Assembly: GCA_946478985.1 (NCBI GenBank)
Contig: CAMLDZ010000012.1
Span: 1 to 48,523, forward strand
DNA: 48,523 bases
Direction: 5' to 3'
Source of the DNA: an uncultured Solimonas sp.
GTDB lineage: Bacteria; Pseudomonadota; Gammaproteobacteria; Nevskiales; Nevskiaceae
Shown: positions 41,124-48,523 of the stretch, piece after piece
Layout: every line of letters starts with the position of its first letter
Numbering within the stretch: position 1 is the first letter of the stretch
Translations under genes and position numbers: made by a program
Notes under the pieces: model-generated
What the model was told of the DNA's origin: nothing
Database searches by the model: none
Seen by the model: the letters and a program-made list of their open reading frames with translations, nothing else

Positions 41124-41627
41124 TCAGGCCAGGACGGTGACTTTCTTGATGATGACCGGCGTGACCGGCACATCGCGGCCGAACGGACGGGCCGAGCCGG
41201 TGGGCGTATCGCCGATCTTGTCGACCACGTCGAGGCCCTCGGTGACGGCGCCGAACACCGTGTAGCCGTAGCCGTCCTGACCCGGGTAGTCGAGGAAATC
41301 GTTGTCCTTGTGATTGATGAAGAACTGCGAGGTGGCCGAGTTCGGGTCCGAGGTGCGCGCCATCGCGATGGTGCCGCGCTTGTTCTTCAGGCCGTTGCTG
41401 GACTCGATGGCGATCGGCGCGCGGGTACGGCGCTGATCGTACTTCTCGTCATAGCCGCCGCCCTGGATCATGAAGCCGGAGATCACACGGTGGAACACCA
41501 GGCCGTCGTAGTGGCCGTCCTGGGCGTACTGCACGAAGTTCTCGACGGTCTTCGGCGCCTTGGCGGCGTCGAGCTCGAGCGTGATAGTGCCGAGCGAGGT
41601 TTCAATGGCGACGCGGGTGCTGGTCAT
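41124..41627 (-). CDS. ppiB: Peptidyl-prolyl cis-trans isomerase (cyclophilin)
   Basis: 167 aa cyclophilin: FHRVISGFMIQGGGY (active-site Arg/Phe), IAMARTSDPNSATSQFFINHKDN (Gln/Phe of the proline pocket), YTVFGAVTEGLDVVD. No signal peptide, so the cytoplasmic PpiB type. It speeds proline isomerisation in folding proteins. Encoded directly upstream of lpxH, as in many gammaproteobacteria. Confidence 0.93.
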   Translation of the reverse strand: MTSTRVAIETSLGTITLELDAAKAPKTVENFVQYAQDGHYDGLVFHRVISGFMIQGGGYDEKYDQRRTRAPIAIESSNGLKNKRGTIAMARTSDPNSATSQFFINHKDNDFLDYPGQDGYGYTVFGAVTEGLDVVDKIGDTPTGSARPFGRDVPVTPVIIKKVTVLA

Positions 41628-41671
41628 GAGTGTTTCCTGTGGGAGTACAGAGTTTTTTGGGTTTTATAGGG

Positions 41672-42670
41672 TCAGGCGGCGGCGCGCGATGGTAGCGCGT
41701 CCATCGCCGCGCGGGCCTCGCCGAACAGTGCGGCGCTGGCGCCGGGCTGCGAGGCGCGTTCCGACAGCACGCGGCGGAACGCGCGGCCGCCGGGCTGGTT
41801 GCGATACAGCCCGAGCACATGGCGGCTGATGTGCTTGAGCGAGCTGCCGCGGGCCAGCTCGCGTTCGGTATAGCGCTGGACCTCGGCAAGGACTTCGTCG
41901 CGCGTCGGCATCGGGAGCGTGCTGCCGAACAGCCGCGCATCGACCTCGGCCAGCACGTACGGGTTCTCGTAGACTTCGCGGCCGAGCATGACGCCGTCGA
42001 GCTGCTGCAGATGGGTTTCGCAGTCGCCCAGTTCACGGATGCCGCCGTTGAGCACGATCGTGAGCTGCGGGAATTCCTGCTTGAGTCGATACACGTTCTC
42101 GTAGCGCAGCGGCGGGATCTCGCGGTTCTCCTTCGGCGACAGCCCCTGCAGCCAGGCCTTGCGCGCGTGGACGATGAAGACCTCGCAGCCGGCCGCGGCG
42201 ACGGTGTCGACAAAACGGCGCATGAAATCGTATTCGTCGGAGTCGTCGATGCCGATGCGGTGCTTGACGGTGACCGGCAGGCCGGTGGCGCCGCGCATCG
42301 CGCGCACGCTGGCGGCAACCTGCGCCGGCTCGTTCATCAGGCAGGCGCCGAAGCCGCCGCCCTGCACGCGATCGGACGGGCAGCCGCAGTTGAGGTTGAT
42401 CTCGTCGTAGCCGAAGCCTTCGCCGGCCTCGGCGCAGCGCGCCAGCGCCTCCGGATCGGAACCGCCGAGCTGCAGCGCCAGCGGATGCTCGGCGGCGTCG
42501 AAGCGCAGGAAGCGCTCGCGGTCGCCATGCAGGATGGCGCCGGTGGTCACCATCTCCGTGTACAGGCGCGCATGCTGCGACAGCTGGCGCAGGAAGAACC
42601 GGCAGTGCCGGTCGGTCCAGTCCAGCATCGGCGCGACGCAGAAGCGCCAGGGATTAACGGCGGAAGACAT
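41672..42670 (-). CDS. dusA: tRNA-dihydrouridine synthase (DusA-like)
   Basis: 332 aa TIM-barrel FMN enzyme. VAPMLDWTDRHCRFFLRQLS near the start is the DusA form; LNCGCPSDRVQGGGFGACLM carries the catalytic Cys97; VKHRIGIDD, FIVHARKAWLQGLSPKENREIPPL and LNGGI complete the DusA set. Reduces uridines in the D-loop of tRNAs (U20/U20a for DusA). ATG 42670 is the best start. It follows the two hydrolase genes by 59 bases, so may be transcribed with them. Confidence 0.9.
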   Translation of the reverse strand: MSSAVNPWRFCVAPMLDWTDRHCRFFLRQLSQHARLYTEMVTTGAILHGDRERFLRFDAAEHPLALQLGGSDPEALARCAEAGEGFGYDEINLNCGCPSDRVQGGGFGACLMNEPAQVAASVRAMRGATGLPVTVKHRIGIDDSDEYDFMRRFVDTVAAAGCEVFIVHARKAWLQGLSPKENREIPPLRYENVYRLKQEFPQLTIVLNGGIRELGDCETHLQQLDGVMLGREVYENPYVLAEVDARLFGSTLPMPTRDEVLAEVQRYTERELARGSSLKHISRHVLGLYRNQPGGRAFRRVLSERASQPGASAALFGEARAAMDALPSRAAA

Positions 42671-42729
42671 GGCAGACGTGAACGCAAGCGGACATCGGGC
42701 GGCGATTTTAGCCGGATCGCGGATCGGGC

Positions 42730-43557
42730 TCAGCCTCGCGGCTGGGCGAACCACTCCAGCAGGAGGCGGTTGAGCGTTTCCGGCTGGTCCAGCTGCAGCC
42801 AGTGGCTGGCGCCCTCGATGCGCTCGTAGCGCCAGGCGCCGCCGACGCGGCGCTGCGACTGCCGCATCTGTGTCTCGGTCAGCGCGCGGTCGCCGTCGCT
42901 CCACAGGCCGAGCACCGGCAGCGGCGTGGTGTCCGGTGCCGGCGCCCTGGCGCCGATGACATTGGCGCGATACCAGTTCAGCGCTGCGCGCAAACGGCCC
43001 GGGCGCGACAGCGAGGCGATCCACGCCGGCGTCTCCGGATGCCGGCCGACCAGCGCCCGGAACAGCTGCCAGTCGCGCTGCCGCAGCAGCCATTCGGCGA
43101 AGCGGCCGCTGCTGAACAGCAGCAGATACCAGGCGCGCAGCAATTGCTGCGAATCGCTGAGGTATTCGTAGGGGTGGCCGACCGACAGCGCCGCGTAGCT
43201 GGCGAAGCGCAGCGGATGGTGGATCGCCAGCTGCCAGCCGAGCACGGCGCCCCAGTCGTGGCCGACCAGATGCACCGGTTCGTGAATGTCGAGCGCATCG
43301 AGCAGGCCGATGACGTCGCCGAGCAGGTGACCGAGCGCGTAGTCGGCGACCTGCAGCGGCGCATCGCTATCGCCATAGCCGCGCAGGTCAGGGGCAATGA
43401 CGCGGTAGCCCGCCGCGGCCAATGCCGGCAGCTGATGGCGCCAGACCTCGTGGGTGTCCGGGAAGCCATGCAACAGCAGCACCGGCGTGCCGCTTCCGGC
43501 CGTGGCGACCTGCAGCCGCAGCTCGCCGACGCGGACCGCCTGCAGGCCGGGCTTCAT
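42730..43557 (-). CDS. Alpha/beta hydrolase, epoxide-hydrolase-like
   Basis: 275 aa. HGFPDTHEVWR (oxyanion-type HGxP), HDWGAVLGWQ with nucleophile Asp101 instead of Ser, as in epoxide hydrolases and haloalkane dehalogenases, and a C-terminal GASHWLQLDQPE with the base His. The Asp nucleophile plus HGFP favours the epoxide hydrolase branch. ATG 43557 overlaps the stop of the preceding hydrolase by four bases (coupled). It is outside the catabolic core but could be related to the same substrates. Confidence 0.88.
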   Translation of the reverse strand: MKPGLQAVRVGELRLQVATAGSGTPVLLLHGFPDTHEVWRHQLPALAAAGYRVIAPDLRGYGDSDAPLQVADYALGHLLGDVIGLLDALDIHEPVHLVGHDWGAVLGWQLAIHHPLRFASYAALSVGHPYEYLSDSQQLLRAWYLLLFSSGRFAEWLLRQRDWQLFRALVGRHPETPAWIASLSRPGRLRAALNWYRANVIGARAPAPDTTPLPVLGLWSDGDRALTETQMRQSQRRVGGAWRYERIEGASHWLQLDQPETLNRLLLEWFAQPRG

Positions 43558-44498
43558 CCGGGCGGCGGCAGGCCGGCGCGGAAGCGCTTGTAGTCGCGCG
43601 CGGTCCGGTAGGGCGCTTCGAGCATCGGCAGATGGCCGATGCCCGGCATGATGATCAGATGCGAATTCGGCAGCGCCTGATGCAGGATCGATGCGCCGCT
43701 GACATCTAGGATGCGGTCCTGCTCGCCCCAGACGATCAGCGTCGGCGTCTTCAGGCCTGCAGCGGTTTGTTCGAGCGCCGGCATGGTCTCGATCATCCGC
43801 GCGAAGATGCGCGCATGCAGGGGTGCATTGGCGACGGCGGCGCGCGCCAGTTCGTGCAGCAGGCTGTACGGCATCGGCGGCGGCTTGTGCATCGCCAGCT
43901 CGATCATGCCCTTGAACTGTTCCGGCGTGCGCGCCACCAGCAGGGATTCGTGATCGGCCTGGAAGCGCTGGATCAGCTCGGTCTGCTTGGCGCTGGCCAC
44001 CCCGGCCGGCGCCAGCAGCCAGAGGCTGGCGACCCGCTCCGGGTGCGCGCGCGTGTATTCGAGCGCGATCGCGCCGCCCATCGAGCTGCCACCGAGATGC
44101 ACACGGGCCAGCTTCAGGGCGCCGAGCAAGCCTTGCAGCCGTTGAACCTGCGCCGCGACCGTGTAGTCGGCGTCCGCCGGCTTGGCGCTGTCGCCGAAGC
44201 CTGGCAGGTCGACGGCAATCACGCGGCCGCTGCCGCGCAGGAAGATGGCGCTGAGCGTGAAGTGGTCTTTGTCGGCGCCGAAGCCGTGCAGCAGCACCGT
44301 CGTTTCGCCGCTGCCGCCGTTGTCGAGATAGCGGTAGTCGATGCCGTCGACGCTGATCTGCCGGACCTGCATGCCGGCCAGCGTGCGCTGCGCGCCGAGC
44401 GCGAACTTCGCCATCGGCTGCGGCCATAGGTGGTCGGCCAGCACGTAGAGCACGGCGGCGGCGACGAGGACGACGATGAGGCGGAAGATGCCGCGCAT
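43554..44498 (-). CDS. Membrane-anchored alpha/beta hydrolase (serine)
   Basis: 314 aa. N-terminal membrane anchor (IFRLIVVLVAAAVLYVLADHLW), then the fold with HGFGADKDHF, nucleophile Ser139 in GGSSMGG, acid region LIVWGEQDRIL and base GIGHLPMLE. Typical of lipase/esterase or C-C hydrolase type enzymes; substrate unknown. The start follows AGGGGGTTTC. It overlaps the next hydrolase by four bases. An earlier in-frame ATG (44582) lies in the promoter region and is not used. Confidence 0.88.
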   Translation of the reverse strand: MRGIFRLIVVLVAAAVLYVLADHLWPQPMAKFALGAQRTLAGMQVRQISVDGIDYRYLDNGGSGETTVLLHGFGADKDHFTLSAIFLRGSGRVIAVDLPGFGDSAKPADADYTVAAQVQRLQGLLGALKLARVHLGGSSMGGAIALEYTRAHPERVASLWLLAPAGVASAKQTELIQRFQADHESLLVARTPEQFKGMIELAMHKPPPMPYSLLHELARAAVANAPLHARIFARMIETMPALEQTAAGLKTPTLIVWGEQDRILDVSGASILHQALPNSHLIIMPGIGHLPMLEAPYRTARDYKRFRAGLPPPG

Positions 44499-44547
44499 GA
44501 AACCCCCTGGGTACCCTGATTGCAGTCTGACCGAATCGCTTGATGTT

Positions 44548-45225
44548 TCAAGCGTGCGCGGCGAGGCGGCGCTCGGCGTCACCGATCATGGCGTCGTAGA
44601 ACATCACGCAGTGTTCCAGTATCGTTTCCAGCGGTTCGGCGAAGCCGCCGAAGGCCCAGCGCATGACGATGTACAGCGTGGAGCCGACCAGGCCATCGGC
44701 GAGCAGGCGAGCGTCGACGCCGTGCTGCGGCAGTTCGTGGAACAGCCCGCTGACCAGTTCTGCCACCAGATCGGAAAAGCTCTGGGTGGCACGTCGTGAC
44801 TCGGCGCTGACCTTGGCGTCGATACTGAGCGAATCGATCAGCAGGATGCGCGGCAGCAGCGGATCGTCGCGCAGGGTTTCGAGAAAGGCGCGCAGCGCCG
44901 CGCGGGCCATCAGGCGCGGCTCGCCCGCCTGGCTGTGCAACAGGATGGCGTCGACGATGGCCTTGCGAACGATCTCGATGGCGTGCTCGTAAACCGCCTG
45001 GAACAGTTCCTCGCGGTTGCTGAACGACTCGTAGAAGTAACGTTCGGTCAGATGTGCCTCGACGCAGACCTCGCGCACGCCGACGGCGTGGAAGCCGCGG
45101 CTGCCGAAGGTCCTGAGGCCGGCGTCGATCAGCTGCTGGCGGCGCTGGCGGCGGCGCTCGTCCGGGGCAAGGCCGCGGAAACGGCGGCCTGGCGCGACCG
45201 GCGGCACGGGTTTAATGGTGTTCAT
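44548..45225 (-). CDS. TetR-family repressor of the BVMO unit
   Basis: About 225 aa. After a basic leader, the HTH reads FHAVGVREVCVEAHLTERYFYESFSNREELF, then the helical ligand domain. It is divergent from the Baeyer-Villiger monooxygenase at 45293. Two strong palindromes lie between the starts (45234-45253, 45262-45281), the first overlapping an alternative ATG at 45240; the ATG at 45225 is therefore preferred. It most likely represses itself and the monooxygenase/SDR pair until a substrate-like ligand binds. Confidence 0.92.
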   Translation of the reverse strand: MNTIKPVPPVAPGRRFRGLAPDERRRQRRQQLIDAGLRTFGSRGFHAVGVREVCVEAHLTERYFYESFSNREELFQAVYEHAIEIVRKAIVDAILLHSQAGEPRLMARAALRAFLETLRDDPLLPRILLIDSLSIDAKVSAESRRATQSFSDLVAELVSGLFHELPQHGVDARLLADGLVGSTLYIVMRWAFGGFAEPLETILEHCVMFYDAMIGDAERRLAAHA

Positions 45226-45233
45226 GGCCCATG

Positions 45234-45253
45234 TTGACATGAACGATTGTCAA
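45234..45253. promoter_or_regulatory. TetR operator O1
   Basis: TTGACA(tgaacgat)TGTCAA: six-base perfect arms, eight-base spacer. It shares the TTGTCA/TGACAA core with O2, which is 8 bases away. Confidence 0.65.
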
Positions 45254-45261
45254 AATATAAG

Positions 45262-45281
45262 GTGACAATGAAAATTGTCAC
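45262..45281. promoter_or_regulatory. TetR operator O2
   Basis: GTGACAAT(gaaa)ATTGTCAC: eight-base perfect arms around a four-base centre, ending 11 bases before the monooxygenase ATG and overlapping its leader. It would block transcription start or escape of the monooxygenase. Confidence 0.8.
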
Positions 45282-45292
45282 TTGAGGTGGTC

Positions 45293-46798
45293 ATGGCGTT
45301 CGATGGGGGGCAGGAGGACCGTTCGGTCCTCATCATCGGCAGCGGCTTCTCCGGCCTGGGCCTGGCGATCCGCCTGAAGCAGGCGGGTATCGACGACTTC
45401 CTCGTGCTGGAGCGCGGCGCCAGTCTCGGCGGTACCTGGCGCGACAATCGCTATCCGGGTTGCGCTTGTGACGTGCAATCGCACCTGTATTCGTTTTCGT
45501 TCGAACTCAATCCGGACTGGACGCGGATGTTCGCCCGCCAGCCGGAGATCGAGGCCTACCTGCAGCGTTGCGCCGAAAAGTACCAGGTACTTCCGCAGCT
45601 GCAGTTCAATGCCGAGGTGGTCGAGGCGATCTACGACGAGGCGGCCGCGCTGTGGCGCGTGCGCTGCGCCGATGGGCGCCGCTACACCGCCCGCGCGCTG
45701 GTGTCGGCGATCGGGCCGCTGAGCCGGCCGGCGATCCCGCAGCTGCCGGGGCTGGATCGCTTTGCCGGCCAGCGTTTCCATTCCGCGCAGTGGGATCACC
45801 AGTACGACCTCAGCGGCAAGCGCGTGGCGGTGATCGGCACTGGCGCCAGCGCCATCCAGTTCGTGCCGCAGATCGCCGCCAAGGTCGCGCGGCTGGATCT
45901 ATACCAGCGAACGCCGCCATGGATCATGCGCAAGCCGGATCGGCCGATCAGCGATGTCGAGCGCCGCATGTTCCGCCGCTTTCCGCTGCTGCAGAAGCTG
46001 TGGCGCGCGGCGCTGTACGCCAAGCTGGAGACGCGCGTGCTGGCCTTCGTGCTGCATCCCTGGCTGATGAAGCTGGTGCAGCTGTCGGCGCTGCGGCACA
46101 TGCGGCGCCAGGTGCCGGATCCCGCGCTGCGCCGCAAGCTGACCCCGGATTACACCATCGGCTGCAAGCGCATCCTGATCGCCGACGACTACTACCCGGC
46201 GGTTTCGCGCGGCAACGTCGAGGTCATTACCGACGGCGTCCGCGAGCTGCGCGCGCACAGCATCGTCGACGCGCAAGGGCGTGAGCGCGCGGTCGACGCG
46301 ATCATCTTCGGCACCGGCTTCGCCGTGCACGAGATGGTGCCGCGCGGGATGATCCGCGGCCGCGATGGCCGTGATCTCTGGGAGGTCTGGCAGCAGGGCA
46401 GCGAAGCCTATCTGGGTACGACGGTCAGCGGCTTTCCCAACCTGTTCGTGCTGCTCGGGCCCAACACCGGCCTCGGCCATTCCTCGCAGGTCTACATGAT
46501 CGAGGCGCAGATCGCCTATGTGATGGATGCCCTGCGGCACATGCGCCAGCGTGGCTGGCGTGCGGTCGACGTGCGCCGGGAAGTTCAGGATCGCTATAAC
46601 GACGGCATCCAGAACGAGGTGCGCAAGGCCATCTGGACCGCCGGCGGCTGCAAGAGCTGGTACCTCAATGCGCGGGGGCGCAACACCACGCTGTGGCCGG
46701 GATTCACCTTCATGTTCCGCAAGCGCACGCAGCGTTTCGTCGCCGACGACTACGTTTGCGAAAGCGCGCTGCAGCCCGCCGACGTCACGCCCGCCTGA
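45293..46798 (+). CDS. Baeyer-Villiger-type flavin monooxygenase (BVMO)
   Basis: 501 aa class B flavoprotein monooxygenase. FAD loop IIGSGFSGLG (about 14-23), GGTWRDNRYPGCACDV (49-61), BVMO fingerprint FAGQRFHSAQWDH (157-169; FxGxxxHxxxWD), NADPH loop VIGTGASAIQ (180-189) and the late GPNTGLGHSSQVYMIE. It inserts oxygen next to a ketone to form an ester or lactone, consuming NADPH and O2. GAGGTGG lies before ATG 45293, downstream of operator O2. The SDR follows by seven bases: an alcohol-to-ketone-to-ester series is a natural reading. Confidence 0.93.
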   Translation: MAFDGGQEDRSVLIIGSGFSGLGLAIRLKQAGIDDFLVLERGASLGGTWRDNRYPGCACDVQSHLYSFSFELNPDWTRMFARQPEIEAYLQRCAEKYQVLPQLQFNAEVVEAIYDEAAALWRVRCADGRRYTARALVSAIGPLSRPAIPQLPGLDRFAGQRFHSAQWDHQYDLSGKRVAVIGTGASAIQFVPQIAAKVARLDLYQRTPPWIMRKPDRPISDVERRMFRRFPLLQKLWRAALYAKLETRVLAFVLHPWLMKLVQLSALRHMRRQVPDPALRRKLTPDYTIGCKRILIADDYYPAVSRGNVEVITDGVRELRAHSIVDAQGRERAVDAIIFGTGFAVHEMVPRGMIRGRDGRDLWEVWQQGSEAYLGTTVSGFPNLFVLLGPNTGLGHSSQVYMIEAQIAYVMDALRHMRQRGWRAVDVRREVQDRYNDGIQNEVRKAIWTAGGCKSWYLNARGRNTTLWPGFTFMFRKRTQRFVADDYVCESALQPADVTPA

Positions 46799-46805
46799 GG
46801 TCCCC

Positions 46806-47648
46806 ATGCAATCGTTTCGCAGCAAGGTCGCCGCGATCACTGGCGCTGCCTCCGGCATGGGACGCGAGCTCGCGCTGGAGCTGGCGCGCCGTGGCTGCCA
46901 TCTGGCGCTGGCCGACGTCAACGACATCGGCCTGACCGAAACCGCGGGCATGGTGCAGGCCTTCGGCGTGCAGGTGACGACGACGCATCTGGATGTGGCC
47001 GACCGCGACGCCGTCTACGCCTGGGCCGATGCGGTAGTGCGCGACCACGGCAAGGTCAATCTGGTCTTCAACAACGCCGGCGTTGCCCTGGGCAGCACCA
47101 TCGAGGGTGCCGAATACGGTGACTTCGAGTGGCTGATGAACATCAATTTCTGGGGCGTGGTGTACGGCAGCAAGGCCTTCCTGCCGCATCTGCGCGCCTC
47201 CGGCGACGGCCACATCGTCAACACTTCCAGCGTTTTCGGCCTGCTTGCCGTACCGGCCAACGGTGCCTACAACGCGGCCAAGTTCGCCGTCCGCGGCTTC
47301 AGCGAATGCCTGCGCCAGGAGCTGGAGCTCAGCGGAGCGCCGGTCAGCCTCAGCTGCGTGCATCCGGGCGGCATCAAGACCAACATCGCCCGCACGGCGC
47401 GGCTGGGGCAGGGCATCCAGGGTTCGCTGGCCGATGATGCCGAGGCGACGCGGGCGGATTTCGAGAAATTCTTCATCACCTCGCCGCGCCAGGCCGCGCT
47501 GGTGATCCTGCGCGGCGTCGAGCGCAACCAGCGGCGCATTCTCATCGGGCCGGACGCGCATCTGTTCGATCTGCTCGTGCGGCTGCTGCCAAGCCTGTAT
47601 CAGCGCCTGATCATCCTGCGCGCGCGCCGGCATCTGCGCCTGCAGTGA
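46806..47648 (+). CDS. Short-chain dehydrogenase/reductase (SDR)
   Basis: 280 aa. TGAASGMG loop, ADVND after strand 2 (Asp favours NAD), NNAGVALG, TSSVFGLLA with catalytic Ser, YNAAKFAVRG with Tyr/Lys, HPGGIKTNIART, and a longer C-terminal tail (LLVRLLPSLYQRLI) typical of the acetoin-dehydrogenase/HSD-like branch often paired with BVMOs. Seven bases after the BVMO, so co-expressed. Probably makes or uses the ketone substrate of the BVMO. Confidence 0.93.
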   Translation: MQSFRSKVAAITGAASGMGRELALELARRGCHLALADVNDIGLTETAGMVQAFGVQVTTTHLDVADRDAVYAWADAVVRDHGKVNLVFNNAGVALGSTIEGAEYGDFEWLMNINFWGVVYGSKAFLPHLRASGDGHIVNTSSVFGLLAVPANGAYNAAKFAVRGFSECLRQELELSGAPVSLSCVHPGGIKTNIARTARLGQGIQGSLADDAEATRADFEKFFITSPRQAALVILRGVERNQRRILIGPDAHLFDLLVRLLPSLYQRLIILRARRHLRLQ

Positions 47649-47872
47649 CAGCGGCGTACGATCGGATCATGGCTGCCGAACGCACCGCGGCGGATTTTCC
47701 GCACTGGCTGGCGCAGTTGCGCGCCCTGGCTGACGAGCGCGAGCTCGGCTGGCTGATCGGCCGCGAGGACGCGACGCATCGGGCCGCATACGACGCCGGT
47801 CTGAGTGCCGACGAGCACCTGTGCGGGCTCGCCGACATGGCGCAGTGGCGCGGCTGCGGTTGCGGCGGCTGA
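47645..47872 (+). CDS. Small conserved-looking hypothetical protein
   Basis: About 75 aa; pattern of WLAQLRALADERELGWLIGREDATHRAAYDAGLSADE with a Cys/Gly end (WRGCGCGG). A short acidic 'GxEDAxxxxYxxGLxxxE' motif is seen in unnamed small proteins of proteobacteria. GTG 47645 overlaps the SDR stop (GTGA); ATG 47669 is a second option. Third gene of the BVMO unit. Function unknown. Confidence 0.6.
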   Translation: MTAAYDRIMAAERTAADFPHWLAQLRALADERELGWLIGREDATHRAAYDAGLSADEHLCGLADMAQWRGCGCGG

Positions 47873-47879
47873 GCCGCGC

Positions 47880-48523
47880 CTACTGGATCTGCACCGGTCC
47901 GCGCAGCGTCTGGCCCAGCGTGCGCGCCTGCCGATCGCCCAGCTGCCCGCCCACGATCAGCTCATAGCGGCCCGCCGCCGTCAGCGGAAAGATCAGCATG
48001 CCGGCGTTGGCGCTGCTGATTTCCCAACTGCCGCCGACCGGCCGGCCGCTGCCGTCGAGAACCGCCAGGTGACGATTGGCGCTTTCCACGTCGACCGGCG
48101 CGCCATTGGTGAGGACCACCACGGCGCGGCGGAACGATGCCGAGCCGACGTAGAGCACCTGGAATCCTCCCGCCGACGGGGCGCTCGCCCACCACGCGGT
48201 AGCCGGCTCCGGCGCGGGTTTGGCCGCCGGCTTGGCGGGTGCGGACTTTTTGGCCGCTGGCTTTGGCTCCGGCGCCTTTGTTGACGCCGCTGCTGCAGGC
48301 TTGGCGGCGTCCGGCGCCTTCGCAGGGAAGGGCTCAGGTTTGGGCGACGCCTTCGGTTCCGGCTTGGGCTGTGGGGTTTTCGGCTCCGGCTGTACAGGCA
48401 ACGTGGGCTTGCTTTCAGGCTTCACGGCCGTGTCCGCCGTGGCAACAGCTGTCGCCGGTGCGGGTGCGGGTGCGGGTGCGGGTGCGGGTGCGGGTGCGGG
48501 CGCAGGTGCTGGTGGCGGCGGTG
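47880..48523 (-). CDS. Partial Pro/Ala/Lys-rich protein with a C-terminal beta domain
   Basis: The leftward frame is open from the window edge: Pro/Ala repeats (PPPPAPAPAPAP...), then a Lys/Pro/Glu-rich stretch (residues visible 33-105), then a folded C-terminal domain (GFQVLYVGSASFRRAVVVL...GRYELIVGGQLGDR...LRGPVQIQ). The 5' end is outside the window, so length and signal peptide are unknown. The flexible Pro/Ala/Lys tract suggests a periplasm-spanning linker, as in TonB/TolA-like proteins, but the C-terminal domain is not one I recognise. GTG 48425 lies in the same frame but is probably internal. Confidence 0.7.
   Translation of the reverse strand, partial: PPPPAPAPAPAPAPAPAPAPAPATAVATADTAVKPESKPTLPVQPEPKTPQPKPEPKASPKPEPFPAKAPDAAKPAAAASTKAPEPKPAAKKSAPAKPAAKPAPEPATAWWASAPSAGGFQVLYVGSASFRRAVVVLTNGAPVDVESANRHLAVLDGSGRPVGGSWEISSANAGMLIFPLTAAGRYELIVGGQLGDRQARTLGQTLRGPVQIQ
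48457..48510 (+). repeat. GGTGCG hexanucleotide tandem repeat
   Basis: Seven perfect GGTGCG units (48457-48498), then GGCGCA and GGTGCT. On the minus strand these encode a Pro-Ala repeat in the partial protein. As each unit is two codons, length changes keep the frame. Confidence 0.9.

Noticed and set aside
48457..48510. GGTGCG repeats as a phase-variation switch
   Set aside because: Six-base units keep the frame, so slippage changes length only, not expression.

Overview
The window is GC-rich and gene-dense. Small AT-rich islands sit only at promoters and in the left flank. LpxH, an OmpA/TSP3 outer-membrane protein, two TonB-dependent receptors, a tRNA-Ala and a PA3496-like small protein all point to a Gram-negative bacterium, most likely a gammaproteobacterium. 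A Solimonadaceae/Nevskiales-type degrader of hydrophobic compounds is a guess from gene content, not a measurement.

Left flank (1-4.6 kb): a worn, accessory-looking strip. It holds an edge-truncated gene, a XRE/HigA-like gene broken by one in-frame stop behind a striking palindrome, an orphan AbrB-type antitoxin without a toxin, an APH-type kinase, a LOG-family protein, a PA3496-like protein, tRNA-Ala(CGC), and a stump of an acyl-CoA/AMP ligase just after the tRNA terminator. From 4.6 to 8.1 kb lie a TetR gene with a perfect palindromic operator, a three-gene membrane operon (unknown 6-TM protein plus NorE-like and NorF-like subunits), and an RNase T2 homologue that has lost both catalytic histidines.

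Catabolic core (8.2-39.9 kb): one leftward operon (13.57 to 8.25 kb) encodes NTF2-like protein, cytochrome P450, FAD-linked oxidase, aldehyde dehydrogenase and SDR, a plausible hydroxylation-to-acid oxidation series. A lone rightward SDR separates it from a second leftward run (23.1 to 14.6 kb): DUF7064-like protein, APH-like small-molecule kinase, unknown 182-aa protein, tyrosine-phosphatase-like protein, SDR, Rieske oxygenase, Rieske ferredoxin, NTF2-like protein, DUF3237 protein, limonene-epoxide-hydrolase-like protein with an intact Arg/Asp/Asp triad, and an OruR-type AraC regulator. A TetR gene lies upstream. To the right are a nitronate-monooxygenase-like flavoprotein, a TonB receptor, a membrane protein, an AraC regulator, a divergent AlkB-type di-iron monooxygenase, a second TetR paralogous to the first, a second TonB receptor, an OmpA-like porin, an MFS transporter and a ferredoxin/FNR-type reductase that could feed electrons to the oxygenases. 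Together this looks like uptake, oxygenation and side-chain or ring oxidation of a hydrophobic cyclic, terpenoid- or steroid-like compound. The substrate is inference.

Right flank (40-48.5 kb): a MarR pseudogene, then housekeeping genes lpxH, ppiB and a dusA-like gene behind two alpha/beta hydrolases, a TetR gene divergent from a Baeyer-Villiger monooxygenase/SDR pair with two strong palindromic operators between them, a small hypothetical gene, and an edge-truncated Pro/Ala/Lys-rich protein. The most notable signals are the kinase/phosphatase pair inside an oxygenase operon, the hairpin that buries the ferredoxin start codon, the dead RNase T2, the repeated TGAGT/CTCATTAA motifs near the paralogous TetR genes and receptors, and several fresh-looking pseudogenes.
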